A DNA stretch of 64,000 nucleotides from Betaproteobacteria bacterium (GCA_016234655.1 JACRAU010000023.1:136861-200860); one strand, 5' to 3'. Counted from the first letter of the stretch, positions 10,194 through 21,850 are shown. Notes: generated by a model from the sequence alone, not told the origin. Program-made: numbers and translations.

Positions 10194-10286
10194 TTGGAAG
10201 TTCCCTTAAATAAATAAACAAGAAAGTTGATCAACACTCTCAATAACCAACCGTTGCGTTTTCGCGCGTTACGACTGATCGTGAGG

Positions 10287-10315
10287 ATTCTAACAAAACA
10301 TATTGCGAATGCCAG
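10287..10315 (-). promoter_or_regulatory. Candidate sigma-70 promoter of the small lipoprotein
   Basis: On the minus strand, CTGGCA (10315-10310) and TAGAAT (10292-10287) are separated by 17 bp, about 95 nt upstream of the lipoprotein ATG. The -10 box is good and the -35 weak. The rest of the 10194-10385 gap is AT-richer and shows no gene. Confidence 0.4.
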
Positions 10316-10385
10316 GGGGGCGCAAAAAAAAACTATTTCATGCCAACCCTTGTGGCGTGGCAGTCACAGGGGGCGTGGGCAATTA

Positions 10386-11528
10386 TCAAGGGCTTGGCTG
10401 GGGGTGCAGATAGCCCAGCCGGTACCACTCGTACAGGATGTCCGCGAGCCCGTCCGGCAGGGCCGTCGGGCCGATTTGGCGCAGGTCGGCCAGTTCGCGC
10501 AGCCTGGGGGCGGTTTCGGGGGCGGCGCGCAAGGTCTCGCCATTAAGGAAGAAACTAGAACCTTTGAATAGCAGCAAGGTGCGCGGATCGAGGCGCAGCC
10601 CGCGTTTCGCGGCCTGTTTGACGAAAGCGGCCCGACCGAGCGGCCGCGCCGGCGGGTCGAAAAAGACATGGGCCTTGGGTTCGCTCAGGTAACGGCCGAC
10701 GAAATCCACGATGTCCGCGCGCTTCCAGCGGATCTTCGCGATCATCGATTCGACTTGTTCCAGCATGTCCGCGCCGATCTCGGCCGGGTGGCGAGGGCGC
10801 TTGAGTTTGGGGTCGGCATAGCGGCCTTCGAGCTGCAAGCGGTCTTGCAGGTAGACCAGGAACTGGGTCGCGATCTCCTGGCTGGACGGGGCGCGGAAAC
10901 CGACCGAATAGGTCATGCAGTCGCCCAGCGCGATACCGTTGTGGGCGTATTTCGGCGGCAGATAGAGCATGTCGCCCGGCTCCAGCTCCCAGGATTGCTC
11001 GATCTCGAAACGCTTCAGGATGCGCAGCGGCGCGCCCTCGACCAGGTCCAGGTCGGCCTGGGCTCCGATCTCCCAGCGGCGCCGGCCCAGGCCCTGGATC
11101 AGGAACACGTCGTAGGAATCGAAGTGCGGCCCGACACCGCCGCCGTCCGGCGCGAAGCTGACCATCAGGTCGTCCAGGCGGGCATGGGGGGCGAAACTGA
11201 AGCTGTGCAGCAGTTGGTCCGCCGCCGGCAGGAAGTGATTGACCCCCTGCACCAGCAGGCTCCAGCCGCGCTTGGGCAGGGCCGCCAGGTCTTCCGGTTC
11301 GAACGGGCCATGGTCGAGCGACCAGCGGCCGCGGCCCGACCGGACCAGGCGCGATTCGGCATCGTCCCGGCAGGCGAGGTCGAACAATGCATCCCGGCCG
11401 AGCAGGCCTTGGAAGCCGGGGATCGCCTGGCGCACCAGCAAGGGTTTCTTCTGCCAGTATTCGGCGAGGAAGCGCTCGGGGCCGAGGCCGCCGAGCAGGG
11501 TCTTGAGCGGGTAGGGTGGGGGCGTCAT
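10386..11528 (-). CDS. roxA: Ribosomal oxygenase RoxA (YcfD-like JmjC/cupin protein)
   Basis: The product is 380 aa. The E. coli homologue YcfD is an Fe(II)/2-oxoglutarate oxygenase that hydroxylates an arginine of ribosomal protein L16. The iron triad is visible: GPHFDSYD supplies His and Asp near residues 134-136, and PPKYAHNG supplies the second His near 193. The lead-in PLLVRQAIPGF and the C-terminal winged-helix-like part match the family. It is transcribed leftward, diverging from slyD. The lipoprotein gene lies downstream on the same strand, with 192 bp between them. Confidence 0.9.
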   Translation of the reverse strand: MTPPPYPLKTLLGGLGPERFLAEYWQKKPLLVRQAIPGFQGLLGRDALFDLACRDDAESRLVRSGRGRWSLDHGPFEPEDLAALPKRGWSLLVQGVNHFLPAADQLLHSFSFAPHARLDDLMVSFAPDGGGVGPHFDSYDVFLIQGLGRRRWEIGAQADLDLVEGAPLRILKRFEIEQSWELEPGDMLYLPPKYAHNGIALGDCMTYSVGFRAPSSQEIATQFLVYLQDRLQLEGRYADPKLKRPRHPAEIGADMLEQVESMIAKIRWKRADIVDFVGRYLSEPKAHVFFDPPARPLGRAAFVKQAAKRGLRLDPRTLLLFKGSSFFLNGETLRAAPETAPRLRELADLRQIGPTALPDGLADILYEWYRLGYLHPQPSP

Positions 11529-11647
11529 GCGGCGATGATAGTCGTGCCCGGCTTTGCCGGCTAGGTGACCTTTGGCGCGACATGGCGGACAATAGCGCCA
11601 TATTCCACGCCATATGGCCCCATCTATCGCCTTCAGGAGTCCGTGCC

Positions 11648-12136
11648 TTGCAGATCGAAAAGAACACCGTCGTCAGCCTCAGCTACCGTCTGAGCGATTC
11701 CCAAGGGGAAATCCTGGAAGAAGCCGGCGCCGATACCCCCGCTTTTTACCTGCATGGCGGCTATGACGGCATCTTTCCGGCCGTCGAGGCGGCGCTGGAA
11801 GGCAAGACCGTGGGCGCCACCCTCAGCTTGCTGCTGGAGCCGGAGGACGCCTTCGGCGATTACGACGAGAACCTGGTGCGGGTGGAAGAGCAGGGCGCGT
11901 TTCCGGGCAATGTCGAGGTCGGCATGCAGTTCGAGGGCAGCAGCGAGGATGGCCAGCATCAGCTGCTCTACACGGTGACCGACATCGCCGAGGGCAAGGT
12001 CGTGGTCGACGGCAACCACCCCTTGGCCGGGCAGTCCTTGCGTCTGGAGTGCGAGGTCCTCGGTGTGCGTGGCGCCACTGCCGAAGAGGTGAGCCATGGC
12101 CACGTGCACGGCCCGGACGGGCATCACCAGCACTGA
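11648..12136 (+). CDS. slyD: FKBP-type peptidyl-prolyl isomerase, SlyD type
   Basis: The product is 162 aa. It should speed proline cis-trans isomerisation and act as a folding chaperone through the inserted IF domain; SlyD also binds metal through a His-rich tail. The FKBP part reads YRLSDSQGEILEE at the N-terminus, with VDGNHPLAGQ near residue 125. The tail is short: HGHVHGPDGHHQH. TTG 11648 was chosen because AGGAG (11635-11639) lies 8 nt upstream and it yields the family N-terminus MQIEKNTVVSLSY. The frame is open further upstream to 11516 without family-like sequence. It diverges from roxA across about 120 bp. Confidence 0.9.
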   Translation: MQIEKNTVVSLSYRLSDSQGEILEEAGADTPAFYLHGGYDGIFPAVEAALEGKTVGATLSLLLEPEDAFGDYDENLVRVEEQGAFPGNVEVGMQFEGSSEDGQHQLLYTVTDIAEGKVVVDGNHPLAGQSLRLECEVLGVRGATAEEVSHGHVHGPDGHHQH

Positions 12137-12194
12137 GCGGATTCTTGCCCGTTTCCGGTAAAATCCCCCTTTTCCACAGAAGCCGACACCACGC

Positions 12195-13160
12195 ATGAAG
12201 GTCACCTTTCTCGACTTCGAACAGCCCATCGCGGAACTTGAGGCCAAGATCGAAGAACTCGGTTCCATGCAGGGCGACGATTCGCTCGATATCTCCGAGG
12301 AAATCGGCCGCCTGAAGAAGAAGAGCGTCACGCTGACCAAGCAGCTCTACGGCAAGCTCAACGCTTGGCAGATTTCCCAAGTGGCGCGCCATCCGCAACG
12401 GCCCTATACGCTGGACTACCTGCAGGGCCTATTCACCGATTTCGAAGAACTGCACGGCGACCGCGCCTTCGCCGACGACCCCGCCATCGTCGGCGGCATC
12501 GCCCGGTTCGAGGGCGAGCCGGTGATGGTGATCGGCCACCAGAAGGGGCGCGACACCAAGGACCGGCAATACCGCAACTTCGGCATGCCGCGCCCGGAGG
12601 GCTATCGCAAGGCCATGCGCCTGATGCGCCTGGCCGAGAAATTCAAGCTGCCGATCTTCACCTTCATCGACACGCCCGGCGCCTATCCCGGCATCGGCGC
12701 CGAAGAGCGCGGCCAGAGCGAGGCGATCGCCCGCAACCTCTATGTCATGGCCGAATTGCGCACGCCCATCATTTGCACGGTGATCGGCGAGGGCGGTTCC
12801 GGCGGCGCGCTGGCCATCGGTGTCGGCGACCGCGTGCTGATGCTGCAATACTCGACCTACTCGGTCATTTCGCCCGAGGGTTGCGCCTCTATTCTGTGGA
12901 AGAGCGCCGACAAGGCCTCGACCGCAGCCGAGGCCTTGAACATCACCGCGCCCAAGCTCAAGGCCCTGGGTCTGGTCGATCAGGTCGTCAACGAGCCGAT
13001 GGGCGCCGCCCATCGCGACCCCGAGGTCATGATGGAGAGCCTGCGCGAGGCCCTGGAAGGGGCGCTGAGCGAGGTTCGGGCGCGTCCGCTCAATACCCTG
13101 CTCAACGAGCGCTACGCCCGCCTGATGGGCTATGGAAAATTCAAGGAAGCCAAGGTCTAG
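12195..13160 (+). CDS. accA: Acetyl-CoA carboxylase carboxyltransferase subunit alpha
   Basis: The product is 321 aa, full length. With AccD it forms the carboxyltransferase that moves CO2 from biotin-AccB to acetyl-CoA, giving malonyl-CoA for fatty-acid synthesis. The N-terminus begins with the family stretch [38 protein letters not shown] lies near residues 157-176, and [15 protein letters not shown] near 198. accD is not in the window. The 3' end runs into the 5' region of tilS, an arrangement common in Betaproteobacteria. Confidence 0.97.
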   Translation: MKVTFLDFEQPIAELEAKIEELGSMQGDDSLDISEEIGRLKKKSVTLTKQLYGKLNAWQISQVARHPQRPYTLDYLQGLFTDFEELHGDRAFADDPAIVGGIARFEGEPVMVIGHQKGRDTKDRQYRNFGMPRPEGYRKAMRLMRLAEKFKLPIFTFIDTPGAYPGIGAEERGQSEAIARNLYVMAELRTPIICTVIGEGGSGGALAIGVGDRVLMLQYSTYSVISPEGCASILWKSADKASTAAEALNITAPKLKALGLVDQVVNEPMGAAHRDPEVMMESLREALEGALSEVRARPLNTLLNERYARLMGYGKFKEAKV

Positions 13161-13189
13161 CCCGGTTTCCGCCAGCCCGGTTTCCGCCG
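13160..13189. repeat. 15-bp tandem repeat at the accA/tilS junction
   Basis: GCCCGGTTTCCGCCA (13160-13174) is followed at once by GCCCGGTTTCCGCCG. It lies between the accA stop and the preferred tilS start. Read in the tilS frame it would encode [10 protein letters not shown]. Confidence 0.75.
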
Positions 13190-13209
13190 GCGCGGCGGGG
13201 CCGGATGCC

Positions 13210-14535
13210 ATGCTCGGCCGTGTCCGCGAATTCCTCCAATCGCATCCCGTCGATGGCCGGCGTATCTGCGTCGGCCTGTCCGGCGGACTCGATTCGGTCG
13301 TCCTGCTGCATTTGCTCAAAGAACTGCGCGACGCGCTTGGCTTCTCCTTGTCGGCCGTGCATGTGCACCACGGCCTCAGCCCGAATGCCGAGATTTGGGC
13401 CGATTTTTGCGCGCGGCGCTGCGCCGAGTGGGGCGTGCCTCTAGCCTTGGCGCGCGTGCGGATCGCGCCCGGCGACCCGCGGGGCATCGAGGCGGCGGCG
13501 CGCGCGGCGCGTTACCAGGCCTATGCCCGGCAGGACTGCGATGCCATCGCCTTGGCGCATCATCGCGACGATCAGGCCGAGACCCTGGTGCTGCAATTGC
13601 TGCGCGGGGCGGGCAGCAAGGGCCTGGCGGCCATGCCGGCCGAGCGCGGCCTGGCCGACGGGGCCATCCGCCTGTTGCGCCCCTTGCTGGAATCCGATCG
13701 CGCGGAATTGCGGGCCTATGCCGAGGCCCATGGCCTGAGCCACATCGAAGACGAGAGCAATCGCCAGACGCGCCATGCGCGCAACTATTTGCGGCACGAG
13801 GTGTTGCCGGTAATCGAGCGGCATTTCCCGGCCTATCGCGATACCTTGTCGCGCGCCGCGCGCCATTTCGCCGATTGCGACCAAGTCATGCAGGACATGG
13901 CCGCCCTCGACGCGGCCGAGGCCATGGTCGACGGTTGCCTGCGGGTGCCTGCCTTGGCGGCCTTGAGCCCGCCGCGCGCGCGCAATCTGTTGCGGCATTT
14001 CCTGGCGCTGCATGCGTGGCCCATCCCGCCGGTACGATGGTTGGAAGAGGCCCTGAGCCAGCTATTGCGGGCCAGGCCGGATGCGGCGGTGCGGCTTGCC
14101 TTGGCCGGACGGGAACTGGCGCGCTATCGCGACCGGGTCTATGTGCTCGAACCCTTGCCCGCTTTGGCCGAGGCCGAATGGGCGTGGCATGGCGAACCCG
14201 TCCTCGCCTTGAACGGGTTGGGCAGCTTGGCGTTTACCGAGGTGCGCGGGGAGGGGCTTAGCGCCGCTTGCCTGGCGGATGCGGCCGTGGCCGTGCGGGC
14301 CTATCCGGGCGCCGGGCGACTGCGGCCGGATTGCCGGCGGCCGCGCCGTAGCGTGAAGAATTTGCTGCAAGAATCGGCGGTGCCGCCCTGGCGGCGCCAG
14401 CGGCTACCGGCCCTGTATCGCGGTCGGCAGCTGCTCTGGCTGGCCGGTATCGGTGTCGATTGCGACTGCCAAGCCGGCGCCGACGAGCCGGGTTGGCTTA
14501 TTTTCTGGCACCCGCCTGGGGCGTCTGCGTCGTGA
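13210..14535 (+). CDS. tilS: tRNA(Ile)-lysidine synthase
   Basis: The product is 441 aa. TilS adds lysine to the wobble C of the tRNA-Ile CAU anticodon using ATP, so that the tRNA reads AUA and is charged with isoleucine. The PP-loop motif GLSGGLDSV lies near residue 22. The catalytic core includes HHGLSPNAE and LAHHRDDQAET. The C-terminal domain has RRSVKNLLQE. ATG 13210 gives a normal lead-in to the PP-loop. An alternative ATG at 13132, inside accA, would add 26 residues that contain a 15-bp tandem repeat. The last 38 bp overlap the convergent SPOR gene. Confidence 0.92.
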   Translation: MLGRVREFLQSHPVDGRRICVGLSGGLDSVVLLHLLKELRDALGFSLSAVHVHHGLSPNAEIWADFCARRCAEWGVPLALARVRIAPGDPRGIEAAARAARYQAYARQDCDAIALAHHRDDQAETLVLQLLRGAGSKGLAAMPAERGLADGAIRLLRPLLESDRAELRAYAEAHGLSHIEDESNRQTRHARNYLRHEVLPVIERHFPAYRDTLSRAARHFADCDQVMQDMAALDAAEAMVDGCLRVPALAALSPPRARNLLRHFLALHAWPIPPVRWLEEALSQLLRARPDAAVRLALAGRELARYRDRVYVLEPLPALAEAEWAWHGEPVLALNGLGSLAFTEVRGEGLSAACLADAAVAVRAYPGAGRLRPDCRRPRRSVKNLLQESAVPPWRRQRLPALYRGRQLLWLAGIGVDCDCQAGADEPGWLIFWHPPGASAS

Positions 14536-15127
14536 TCGTGGGGTTCAGCCCGAGCTTGCGCATCTCCGCCTGAGCCTTTTCCGCCTCGGCGCGATTCAGG
14601 AACGGGCCGACCTGCACCCGCGTTTCCGTCTGTGTCTTGATGCCCAGCTTGGTCAGGCGTTCGACGAGTTCCTTGGCGTTATCCATATTGCCGAAGACGC
14701 CGAGTTGCACGACGAAATTACCGGTCGCGGCCGGGGCTTGGGCGGCGGGTGCGGCCGGCTTGGCCGGCGCGGGGCGGGTGCTGGGGATGGGTGCCGGCTT
14801 AGCCGGCGCGGCGGCGGGTTTAGCCGGCGCGGCCGGCTGCGGTTCCGGCGGCAGCTTGCCGACCTCTGGCGTCGGCGGCGCGGCGGGCGGCGTCGTTTCG
14901 GCGACTCCCTCCGGCGGCTGGGCATCCAGCGGCGCCAGCGCGCTGGGCGGGGCCGTGACGATGGGCTTGGGCGGCGGCGGGGTCTTGCTGGTGTCTTGCT
15001 TGCCGCTTTGATCCAACCACCATAATCCAGCCAACGCGGCGGAGGTGACTATCGCGGCGATGCCGAGGCGAATCAAGGCGCGTCGGCGAATGTCGTTACC
15101 GTCTTCCTGCAAGCTTTCTTCCGCCAC
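14498..15127 (-). CDS. Inner-membrane SPOR-domain protein (DedD/FtsN-like)
   Basis: The product is 209 aa. A short cytosolic start ([16 protein letters not shown]) leads to one transmembrane helix at about residues 18-39. A long Pro/Ala-rich periplasmic linker follows to about residue 135, then a SPOR domain ([18 protein letters not shown] to the end). SPOR domains bind denuded septal peptidoglycan, so a role in division or wall remodelling is likely. The start is GTG 15127, preceded by GGAGGAG on the minus strand. The 3' end overlaps tilS by 38 bp, and it diverges from ndk. Whether it is DedD- or FtsN-like cannot be settled here. Confidence 0.85.
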   Translation of the reverse strand: MAEESLQEDGNDIRRRALIRLGIAAIVTSAALAGLWWLDQSGKQDTSKTPPPPKPIVTAPPSALAPLDAQPPEGVAETTPPAAPPTPEVGKLPPEPQPAAPAKPAAAPAKPAPIPSTRPAPAKPAAPAAQAPAATGNFVVQLGVFGNMDNAKELVERLTKLGIKTQTETRVQVGPFLNRAEAEKAQAEMRKLGLNPTITTQTPQAGARK

Positions 15128-15234
15128 GACCGGCTCTCCTCCAAGTGGGCTTTGTCCTTTATTTTAAAGGCGTTTCGTGCTATTTTGCTCGAGTTTTTTT
15201 GTCCATAAATTTCAATCAGTCGGAGTATGCAAAA

Positions 15235-15660
15235 GTGGCTATCGAACGCACCCTTTCCATCATCAAACCGGACGCCGTCGCTAAGAACGTGATCGGCAAA
15301 ATCTATAGCCGTTTCGAGAGCAACGGCCTGAAGGTCATCGCCGCCAAGATGAAGCATCTGTCGCGCGTCGAGGCCGAAGGCTTCTATGCCGTGCACAAGG
15401 GCCGGCCGTTCTTCAACGACCTGGTCGAGTTCATGATCTCCGGCCCGGTCATGATCCAGGCGCTGGAAGGCGAGGGCGCCATCGCCAAGAACCGCGAGCT
15501 GATGGGCGCGACCGATCCGAAGAAGGCCGCACCGGGCACCATCCGCGCCGATTTCGCCGAGAGCATCGACGCCAACGCCGTGCATGGTTCCGACGCGCCG
15601 GAGACCGCGGCGGTCGAGATCGCCTACTTCTTCCCTGCCTCCGAGATTTATTCCCGCTGA
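15235..15660 (+). CDS. ndk: Nucleoside diphosphate kinase
   Basis: The product is 141 aa, standard length. It transfers the gamma phosphate of ATP to other (d)NDPs through a phospho-histidine. The active-site His lies in [10 protein letters not shown] near residue 117, and the N-terminus [15 protein letters not shown] is typical. GTG 15235 was chosen because GGAG (15222-15225) sits 9 nt before it and the frame upstream does not resemble Ndk. It opens the ndk-rlmN-pilW-rodZ-ispG-hisS-yfgM-bamB run; rlmN starts 7 nt after its stop. Confidence 0.97.
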   Translation: MAIERTLSIIKPDAVAKNVIGKIYSRFESNGLKVIAAKMKHLSRVEAEGFYAVHKGRPFFNDLVEFMISGPVMIQALEGEGAIAKNRELMGATDPKKAAPGTIRADFAESIDANAVHGSDAPETAAVEIAYFFPASEIYSR

Positions 15661-15667
15661 GCCGTAC

Positions 15668-16759
15668 TTGACCGTCAATCTGCTCGATTTCGATCTAAAG
15701 GGCCTCACCGACTACTTCCAAAGCATCGGTGAGAAGCCTTTTCGCGCCAAGCAAGTGCTGCGCTGGTTGCACCAATACGGCGCCGAGAATTTCGAGCAGA
15801 TGACCGATCTGGCCAAGAGTCTGCGTGCCAAGCTGTCCGAAGTGGCCGAGATTCGGCCGCCCAAGCTGATCGCCGAGCAGGCCTCGGCGGACGGCACCCG
15901 CAAGTTCCTGCTGGAAGTCGGTCCGGGCAACCGGGTCGAAACCGTATTCATCCCGGAAGACACGCGCGGCACCTTGTGCGTGTCGACCCAGGTCGGCTGC
16001 GCGCTGGAATGCAGTTTCTGCTCCACCGGGCGCCAGGGTTTCAATCGTAATCTGTCGGTGGCCGAGATCATCGGCCAGCTTTGGTGGGCCAACAAGGCGC
16101 TCGGCCGCGACCCCAAGGGCGAGCGCATCATTTCCAACGTGGTGTTGATGGGCATGGGCGAGCCCCTGCTCAATTTCGACAACACGGTGACCGCCGTGTC
16201 CTTGATGCTGGACGACCATGCCTACGGCCTGTCGCGTCGCCGGGTCACGGTGTCCACCTCGGGCGTGGTGCCGGCCATGGATCGGCTGACGGCGCAGATG
16301 CCGGTGGCCTTGGCCTTGAGCCTGCACGCGTCGAACGATGCCTTGCGCGACGAATTGGTGCCGATCAATCGCAAATATCCGCTCGATGTCTTGCTGGCCG
16401 CTTGCCGGCGTTACCTGGAGGTGGCGCCGCGCGATTTCATCACCATGGAATACGTGATGCTTGACGGCGTGAACGATCGCCCGGAGCATGCGAAGCAACT
16501 GATCGAACTGGTGCGCGATGTGCCCTGCAAATTCAACCTGATTCCGTTCAACCCCTTCCCGAATTCCGGCTATCGCCGCTCGCCGCCCGAGGCGGTGCGC
16601 CGTTTCGCGGCACAACTGGCGGCGGCCGGCATCGTCACCACGACGCGCAAGACCCGCGGCGACGACATCGATGCCGCCTGCGGCCAATTGGCGGGCGAGG
16701 TCGACGACAAGACCCGGCGCACGCTCAAGCGCATCGACATCGGCCAGGAGGCCGCCTGA
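15668..16759 (+). CDS. rlmN: Dual-specificity 23S rRNA/tRNA adenine-C2 methyltransferase RlmN
   Basis: The product is 363 aa. This radical-SAM enzyme methylates C2 of A2503 in 23S rRNA and A37 in some tRNAs. The iron-sulfur motif CALECSFC is visible near residues 114-121. The C-terminal [12 protein letters not shown] holds the cysteine that carries the methyl intermediate, and [11 protein letters not shown] is also conserved. TTG 15668 gives the expected N-terminus [13 protein letters not shown]; the in-frame extension to 15584 overlaps ndk and does not look like protein. Its stop overlaps the pilW ATG (TGATG). Confidence 0.95.
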   Translation: MTVNLLDFDLKGLTDYFQSIGEKPFRAKQVLRWLHQYGAENFEQMTDLAKSLRAKLSEVAEIRPPKLIAEQASADGTRKFLLEVGPGNRVETVFIPEDTRGTLCVSTQVGCALECSFCSTGRQGFNRNLSVAEIIGQLWWANKALGRDPKGERIISNVVLMGMGEPLLNFDNTVTAVSLMLDDHAYGLSRRRVTVSTSGVVPAMDRLTAQMPVALALSLHASNDALRDELVPINRKYPLDVLLAACRRYLEVAPRDFITMEYVMLDGVNDRPEHAKQLIELVRDVPCKFNLIPFNPFPNSGYRRSPPEAVRRFAAQLAAAGIVTTTRKTRGDDIDAACGQLAGEVDDKTRRTLKRIDIGQEAA

Positions 16760-17547
16760 TGCGTTTGTCGTCCGTGTTCGCGATGTCGTTGGCATCGGTC
16801 GTGCTATGGGCTTGCGCCCAGGCGCCGGCACCCTCGTCGTCGACCGCGCCCGAGCTTGGCGGCAACGTCAGCCAAGGCGCCCGAATCCATACCGAATTGG
16901 CCGCGTTGTATTTCACGCGCGGGCAGCACGCCGTGGCCTTGCGGGAGTTGCGCATCGCCTTGGCCGACGATTCGCGCCATGCGCCGGCCTACAACATGCT
17001 GGGCCTGGTGCATACCGAACTGCGCGAGTTCGCCGAGGCCGAGGCCAATTTCCGCCGGGCGATCGAGTTGGTGCCCAATTATTCGGAGGGCCATAACAAC
17101 TTCGGTTTCTTCCTGTGCCAGCGTGGCCGCCATGACGAGGGCTTGATGCACCTCGACGCGGCCATGAAAAATCCCTTGTATGCCTCGCCGGAAATCGCCC
17201 TGGCCAACGCGGCCTTGTGCGGCCTGGAAAAGGGCGATCTGGCACGGGCGGAAGAGTATTTGCAACGCGTCTTCGTCCGCGCGCCCGATCAAGCTATCGC
17301 CTTGCGCGTGGCGGCCGAGGTGCATCTCCAGCGCGGTCGCTTGCAGGATGCACGCACTGCCTTGATGAAGCTCGCCGAGACCACCGAGCTGGATGCGGCG
17401 GTGTTGTGGCTGGGCGTGCGTATCGAGCGCAAGTTGGGCGATCGGGCGGCGGAGGCGAGCTTCGGCGCGCAGTTGCGCCGCCGCTTCCCCAACGCGCCGC
17501 AGACTAATCTATTGATGAATGAAATCTACGAAGGGGACGGAAGATGA
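16759..17547 (+). CDS. pilW: Type IV pilus biogenesis lipoprotein PilW/PilF
   Basis: The product is 262 aa. It is the outer-membrane pilotin that helps assemble the PilQ secretin of type IV pili. A signal peptide ends in a lipobox (VVLWAC, Cys19). The rest is a series of TPR motifs, for example HAPAYNMLGLVHTELREF and YSEGHNNFGFFLCQRGR. The gene sits between rlmN and rodZ as in most beta- and gammaproteobacteria, with 1-nt and 4-nt overlaps, so it is probably translated together with them. Confidence 0.93.
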   Translation: MRLSSVFAMSLASVVLWACAQAPAPSSSTAPELGGNVSQGARIHTELAALYFTRGQHAVALRELRIALADDSRHAPAYNMLGLVHTELREFAEAEANFRRAIELVPNYSEGHNNFGFFLCQRGRHDEGLMHLDAAMKNPLYASPEIALANAALCGLEKGDLARAEEYLQRVFVRAPDQAIALRVAAEVHLQRGRLQDARTALMKLAETTELDAAVLWLGVRIERKLGDRAAEASFGAQLRRRFPNAPQTNLLMNEIYEGDGR

Positions 17548-18698
17548 GCAGCGAGGCCTTGCAGGGGATCGGACCGAAACTGGCCGCCACGCGTGCGGCC
17601 AAGGGCCTATCCACCGCCGAGGTGGCGGCCAAGCTCAGGCTGGGGGTGCGTCAAGTCGAGGCCCTGGAGGCCGATGCCTTCGAGCAGTTGCCGGGCGAGG
17701 TGTTCGTGCGCGGCTTCGTGCGCAACTATGCGCGCTTCCTGGAACTGGACCCGGAAGAGCTGCTGCCCAGCCAAGAGGTGGCCGTGGCCGAGCAACTGAC
17801 CGTGCCATCGACCAATGTGCGTTTTCAGCCCTCGCCGCTGCAACGCTGGCTGCTGCTGCCGCTCGGCAGCGCCGTGCTTTTCTTCGCGCTGGTCGCCTTG
17901 CTCTATGCCTGGTTGAGCAGCGGGGAGCAGGCCGTGCTCGAACAACCCGCCCTGGAAGAGCATCAGGCGCTGCAACAGCCGGTGCCGGTTTCGCCCATTG
18001 TCGAGTCCTCGGCCGATGCCGCGCCGGTGGTCGCTGGCGGCGAGCCGTCGGCCCAACAGCCGGCCACCGCCGTCCCACAGGCCACGGAGGCGCCAGCCGC
18101 CAGCCTGGGCAACGCGACCACCCCGGCGAACCGGCCTTCGGTGGTGGATGTCGCCAAGCCGGTCATGCCGCCTTTGGCCGCCAGCGCGCCGGCTTCGGCG
18201 AATACGCCGCCGCTTGCCGCCATGCCCTCGGCTCCGGCCAAGACCTTGCCGGAGGCGGCCAAGCCCGCCGCGCCGGCCTTGGCCAAGCCGGCCGCTCCCA
18301 TCGCAGCGAAATTTCCCGCCGCGCCGGCAGCCGCCACGGCCCCGGTCGCCGTGCCTGTCGCCAAACCCGCGCCGGCGCCGCTCGGTCCGGCGGTGGCCGA
18401 ACCGGCCAAGCCGGCGGGGACGCATAAGCTGGTGTTCCAGCCGGCCGAGGATTCCTGGGTACAGGTGATCGATGGCGGTGGCCAGCGCTACTCCAAACTG
18501 ATCCGCGCCGGCAGCAGCGAATCGCTGAACGGCACGCCGCCGTTCCGCATGGTGATCGGCAATGCCGCGACCATGCGCTTGAGCCATGACGGCAAGACGG
18601 TGGACCTGAGGCCCTTCATCGGCGAGAAGGTCGCCCGCCTGAAACTATCGGACGAGGGCGCCAGCAAGATGGCGCCGCCGGCCGGCCAGAATCCATGA
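17544..18698 (+). CDS. rodZ: Cytoskeletal protein RodZ
   Basis: The product is 384 aa. RodZ links MreB to the cell-wall elongation machinery. A Cro-like HTH domain (about residues 12-75, with [14 protein letters not shown]) is followed by a transmembrane helix near 106-128. A long Ala/Pro-rich periplasmic linker follows to about 290, then a C-terminal DUF4115 beta domain ([18 protein letters not shown] onward). The linker is longer than in E. coli RodZ and of low complexity. The start is an ATGA overlap with pilW, and the stop overlaps ispG in the same way. Confidence 0.92.
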   Translation: MSSEALQGIGPKLAATRAAKGLSTAEVAAKLRLGVRQVEALEADAFEQLPGEVFVRGFVRNYARFLELDPEELLPSQEVAVAEQLTVPSTNVRFQPSPLQRWLLLPLGSAVLFFALVALLYAWLSSGEQAVLEQPALEEHQALQQPVPVSPIVESSADAAPVVAGGEPSAQQPATAVPQATEAPAASLGNATTPANRPSVVDVAKPVMPPLAASAPASANTPPLAAMPSAPAKTLPEAAKPAAPALAKPAAPIAAKFPAAPAAATAPVAVPVAKPAPAPLGPAVAEPAKPAGTHKLVFQPAEDSWVQVIDGGGQRYSKLIRAGSSESLNGTPPFRMVIGNAATMRLSHDGKTVDLRPFIGEKVARLKLSDEGASKMAPPAGQNP

Positions 18699-19933
18699 GC
18701 CATCCTTCCCCGATCATCCGGCGCCCCAGCCGGCGCGTATCCATTGGCGGCGTCGCCGTCGGCGGCGGTGCGCCGGTGGTGGTGCAGTCGATGACCAATA
18801 CCGATACCGTCGACATCGAGGCCACGGTGCGCCAGGTGGCCGAATTGTGGCGCGCCGGTTCGGAACTGGTCCGGCTGACGGTCAATACCGAAGAGGCCGC
18901 GCGCGCCGTGCCGGCGATTCGCGAGCGGCTGGATGCCCAGGCTTGCCCGGTGCCGCTGATCGGCGATTTCCATTTCAACGGCCACAAGCTGCTCACGGCG
19001 GTGCCCGAGTGCGCCCAGGCCCTGGCCAAGCTGCGCATCAATCCCGGCAATGTCGGCCGTGGCGCCAAGCGCGACGAGCAGTTCGCCACCCTGATCGAAT
19101 TCGCCTGCAAGTACGACAAACCCGTCCGCATCGGCGTGAACTGGGGCAGCCTGGACCAGGAATTGCTGGCGCGCATGATGGACGACAACCATCAGCGGCC
19201 CAAGCCCTTGGAACCGGAAGAGGTGATGCGCCACGCCTTGATCGCCTCGGCCCTGGAGTCGGCCGCCCGCGCCGAGGAGCTGGGCCTGGGCCGCGACAAG
19301 ATCATCCTGTCGTGCAAGCTGTCCGGCGTGCAGGACCTGATCCAGGTCTATCGCGACCTCGCGTCGCGTTGCGACTACCCGCTGCATTTGGGGCTGACCG
19401 AGGCGGGCTTGGGCAGCAAGGGCATCGTCGCCTCGGCCGCCGCGCTGTCGGTGCTGTTGCAGGAGGGCATCGGCGACACCATCCGGGTATCGCTGACGCC
19501 CCAGCCGGGCGAGCCGCGCAGCCTGGAGGTGCAGGTCGCGCAAGAGATATTGCAGACCATGGGCATTCGTTCCTTCACGCCCTTGGTCACCGCCTGCCCC
19601 GGCTGCGGCCGCACCACCAGCACCTATTTCCAGGAACTGGCGCAGAAGATCCAGGTCTGGCTGCGCACGCAGATGCCGATCTGGCGCGCGCAATATCCCG
19701 GCGTCGAGACCATGAACGTGGCGGTAATGGGTTGCGTGGTCAACGGCCCGGGCGAGAGCCGCCACGCCAATGTCGGCATCTCCTTGCCGGGCACCAACGA
19801 GACCCCGGTCGCGCCGGTCTATGTCGACGGCGAGAAGTTCGTCACCCTGAAGGGCGACCGTATCGCCGAAGAATTCCAGGCCATCGTCGACGAATACGTG
19901 CAACGCAAATACGGGTCGCAGCCGCACGGCTGA
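18695..19933 (+). CDS. ispG: 4-hydroxy-3-methylbut-2-enyl diphosphate synthase (GcpE)
   Basis: The product is 412 aa. This [4Fe-4S] enzyme converts MEcPP to HMBPP in the MEP isoprenoid pathway. The cluster cysteines are in [10 protein letters not shown] (near residue 303) and [11 protein letters not shown] (near 345). The TIM-barrel part starts with [20 protein letters not shown]. The length matches the single-barrel proteobacterial form. It lies between rodZ and hisS as in many proteobacteria. Confidence 0.97.
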   Translation: MSHPSPIIRRPSRRVSIGGVAVGGGAPVVVQSMTNTDTVDIEATVRQVAELWRAGSELVRLTVNTEEAARAVPAIRERLDAQACPVPLIGDFHFNGHKLLTAVPECAQALAKLRINPGNVGRGAKRDEQFATLIEFACKYDKPVRIGVNWGSLDQELLARMMDDNHQRPKPLEPEEVMRHALIASALESAARAEELGLGRDKIILSCKLSGVQDLIQVYRDLASRCDYPLHLGLTEAGLGSKGIVASAAALSVLLQEGIGDTIRVSLTPQPGEPRSLEVQVAQEILQTMGIRSFTPLVTACPGCGRTTSTYFQELAQKIQVWLRTQMPIWRAQYPGVETMNVAVMGCVVNGPGESRHANVGISLPGTNETPVAPVYVDGEKFVTLKGDRIAEEFQAIVDEYVQRKYGSQPHG

Positions 19934-19954
19934 GGACTTATTGGAACAGAGATC

Positions 19955-21217
<1,263 letters not shown>

Positions 21218-21219
21218 GC

Positions 21220-21849
21220 ATGGCACTCGATCTCGAAGAACAGGAACAACTGGACGAATTCAAGGCCTGGTGGCGGCAGAACGGCAAATGGGTGATCGCC
21301 GGCGCGCTGGCCTTCCTGGCCGTGGCCGGCGGTGTGCGCGGCTGGCAGTACTGGACGGCCAAGCAAGCCACCGAGGCCTCGCAGTTGTTCGAACAGACGA
21401 TGCAAGCGATGGCGGGCAACGACATCAAGGCGGTGAAGGAGATCACCGGCCAGCTCATGGAGAACTACCCGCGCACCGCCTACAGCGCCCCGGCCGCCTG
21501 GCTGGCGGGCCGACTCAACTACGAGGCGGGCGATTTCAAGAGCGCCAAGGCGCAGTTCCAATATGCGCTCGACCACGCGCGGGATGGCGGGGTCGAGCAA
21601 TTGGCGCGCCTGCGCTTGGCGGCGGTGCTATTCGACGAGAAGGATTACGACGGCGCGCTGAAGCACTTGGCCGCGAAGCACGACGAGGCCTATGCCGGGC
21701 TGTATGCCCAGTTGAAGGGCGATGTGCTGGTGGCCCAAGGCAAGAGCGACGAGGCGCGCGCGGCCTATGGCGTGGCCTTGCAAAAGCTGGACGACAAGAG
21801 TCCCTTGAAACCCTTGGTCGAGGTCAAGCTCGACGGCCTGGGAGGCTGA
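21220..21849 (+). CDS. yfgM: YfgM-type tetratricopeptide membrane protein
   Basis: The product is 209 aa. One transmembrane helix (about residues 22-42) follows a short cytosolic N-terminus (EEQEQLDEFKAWWRQNGK), and the remainder is TPR-like helical hairpins facing the periplasm. In E. coli, YfgM binds the SecYEG translocon and the chaperone PpiD. It is placed between hisS and bamB, the conserved site for this family. Confidence 0.9.
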   Translation: MALDLEEQEQLDEFKAWWRQNGKWVIAGALAFLAVAGGVRGWQYWTAKQATEASQLFEQTMQAMAGNDIKAVKEITGQLMENYPRTAYSAPAAWLAGRLNYEAGDFKSAKAQFQYALDHARDGGVEQLARLRLAAVLFDEKDYDGALKHLAAKHDEAYAGLYAQLKGDVLVAQGKSDEARAAYGVALQKLDDKSPLKPLVEVKLDGLGG

Positions 21850-21850
21850 C

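Noticed and set aside
13160..13189. Insertion-sequence target-site duplication at accA/tilS
   Set aside because: The two 15-bp copies are directly adjacent with nothing between them, and no transposase is near; simple slippage is enough.
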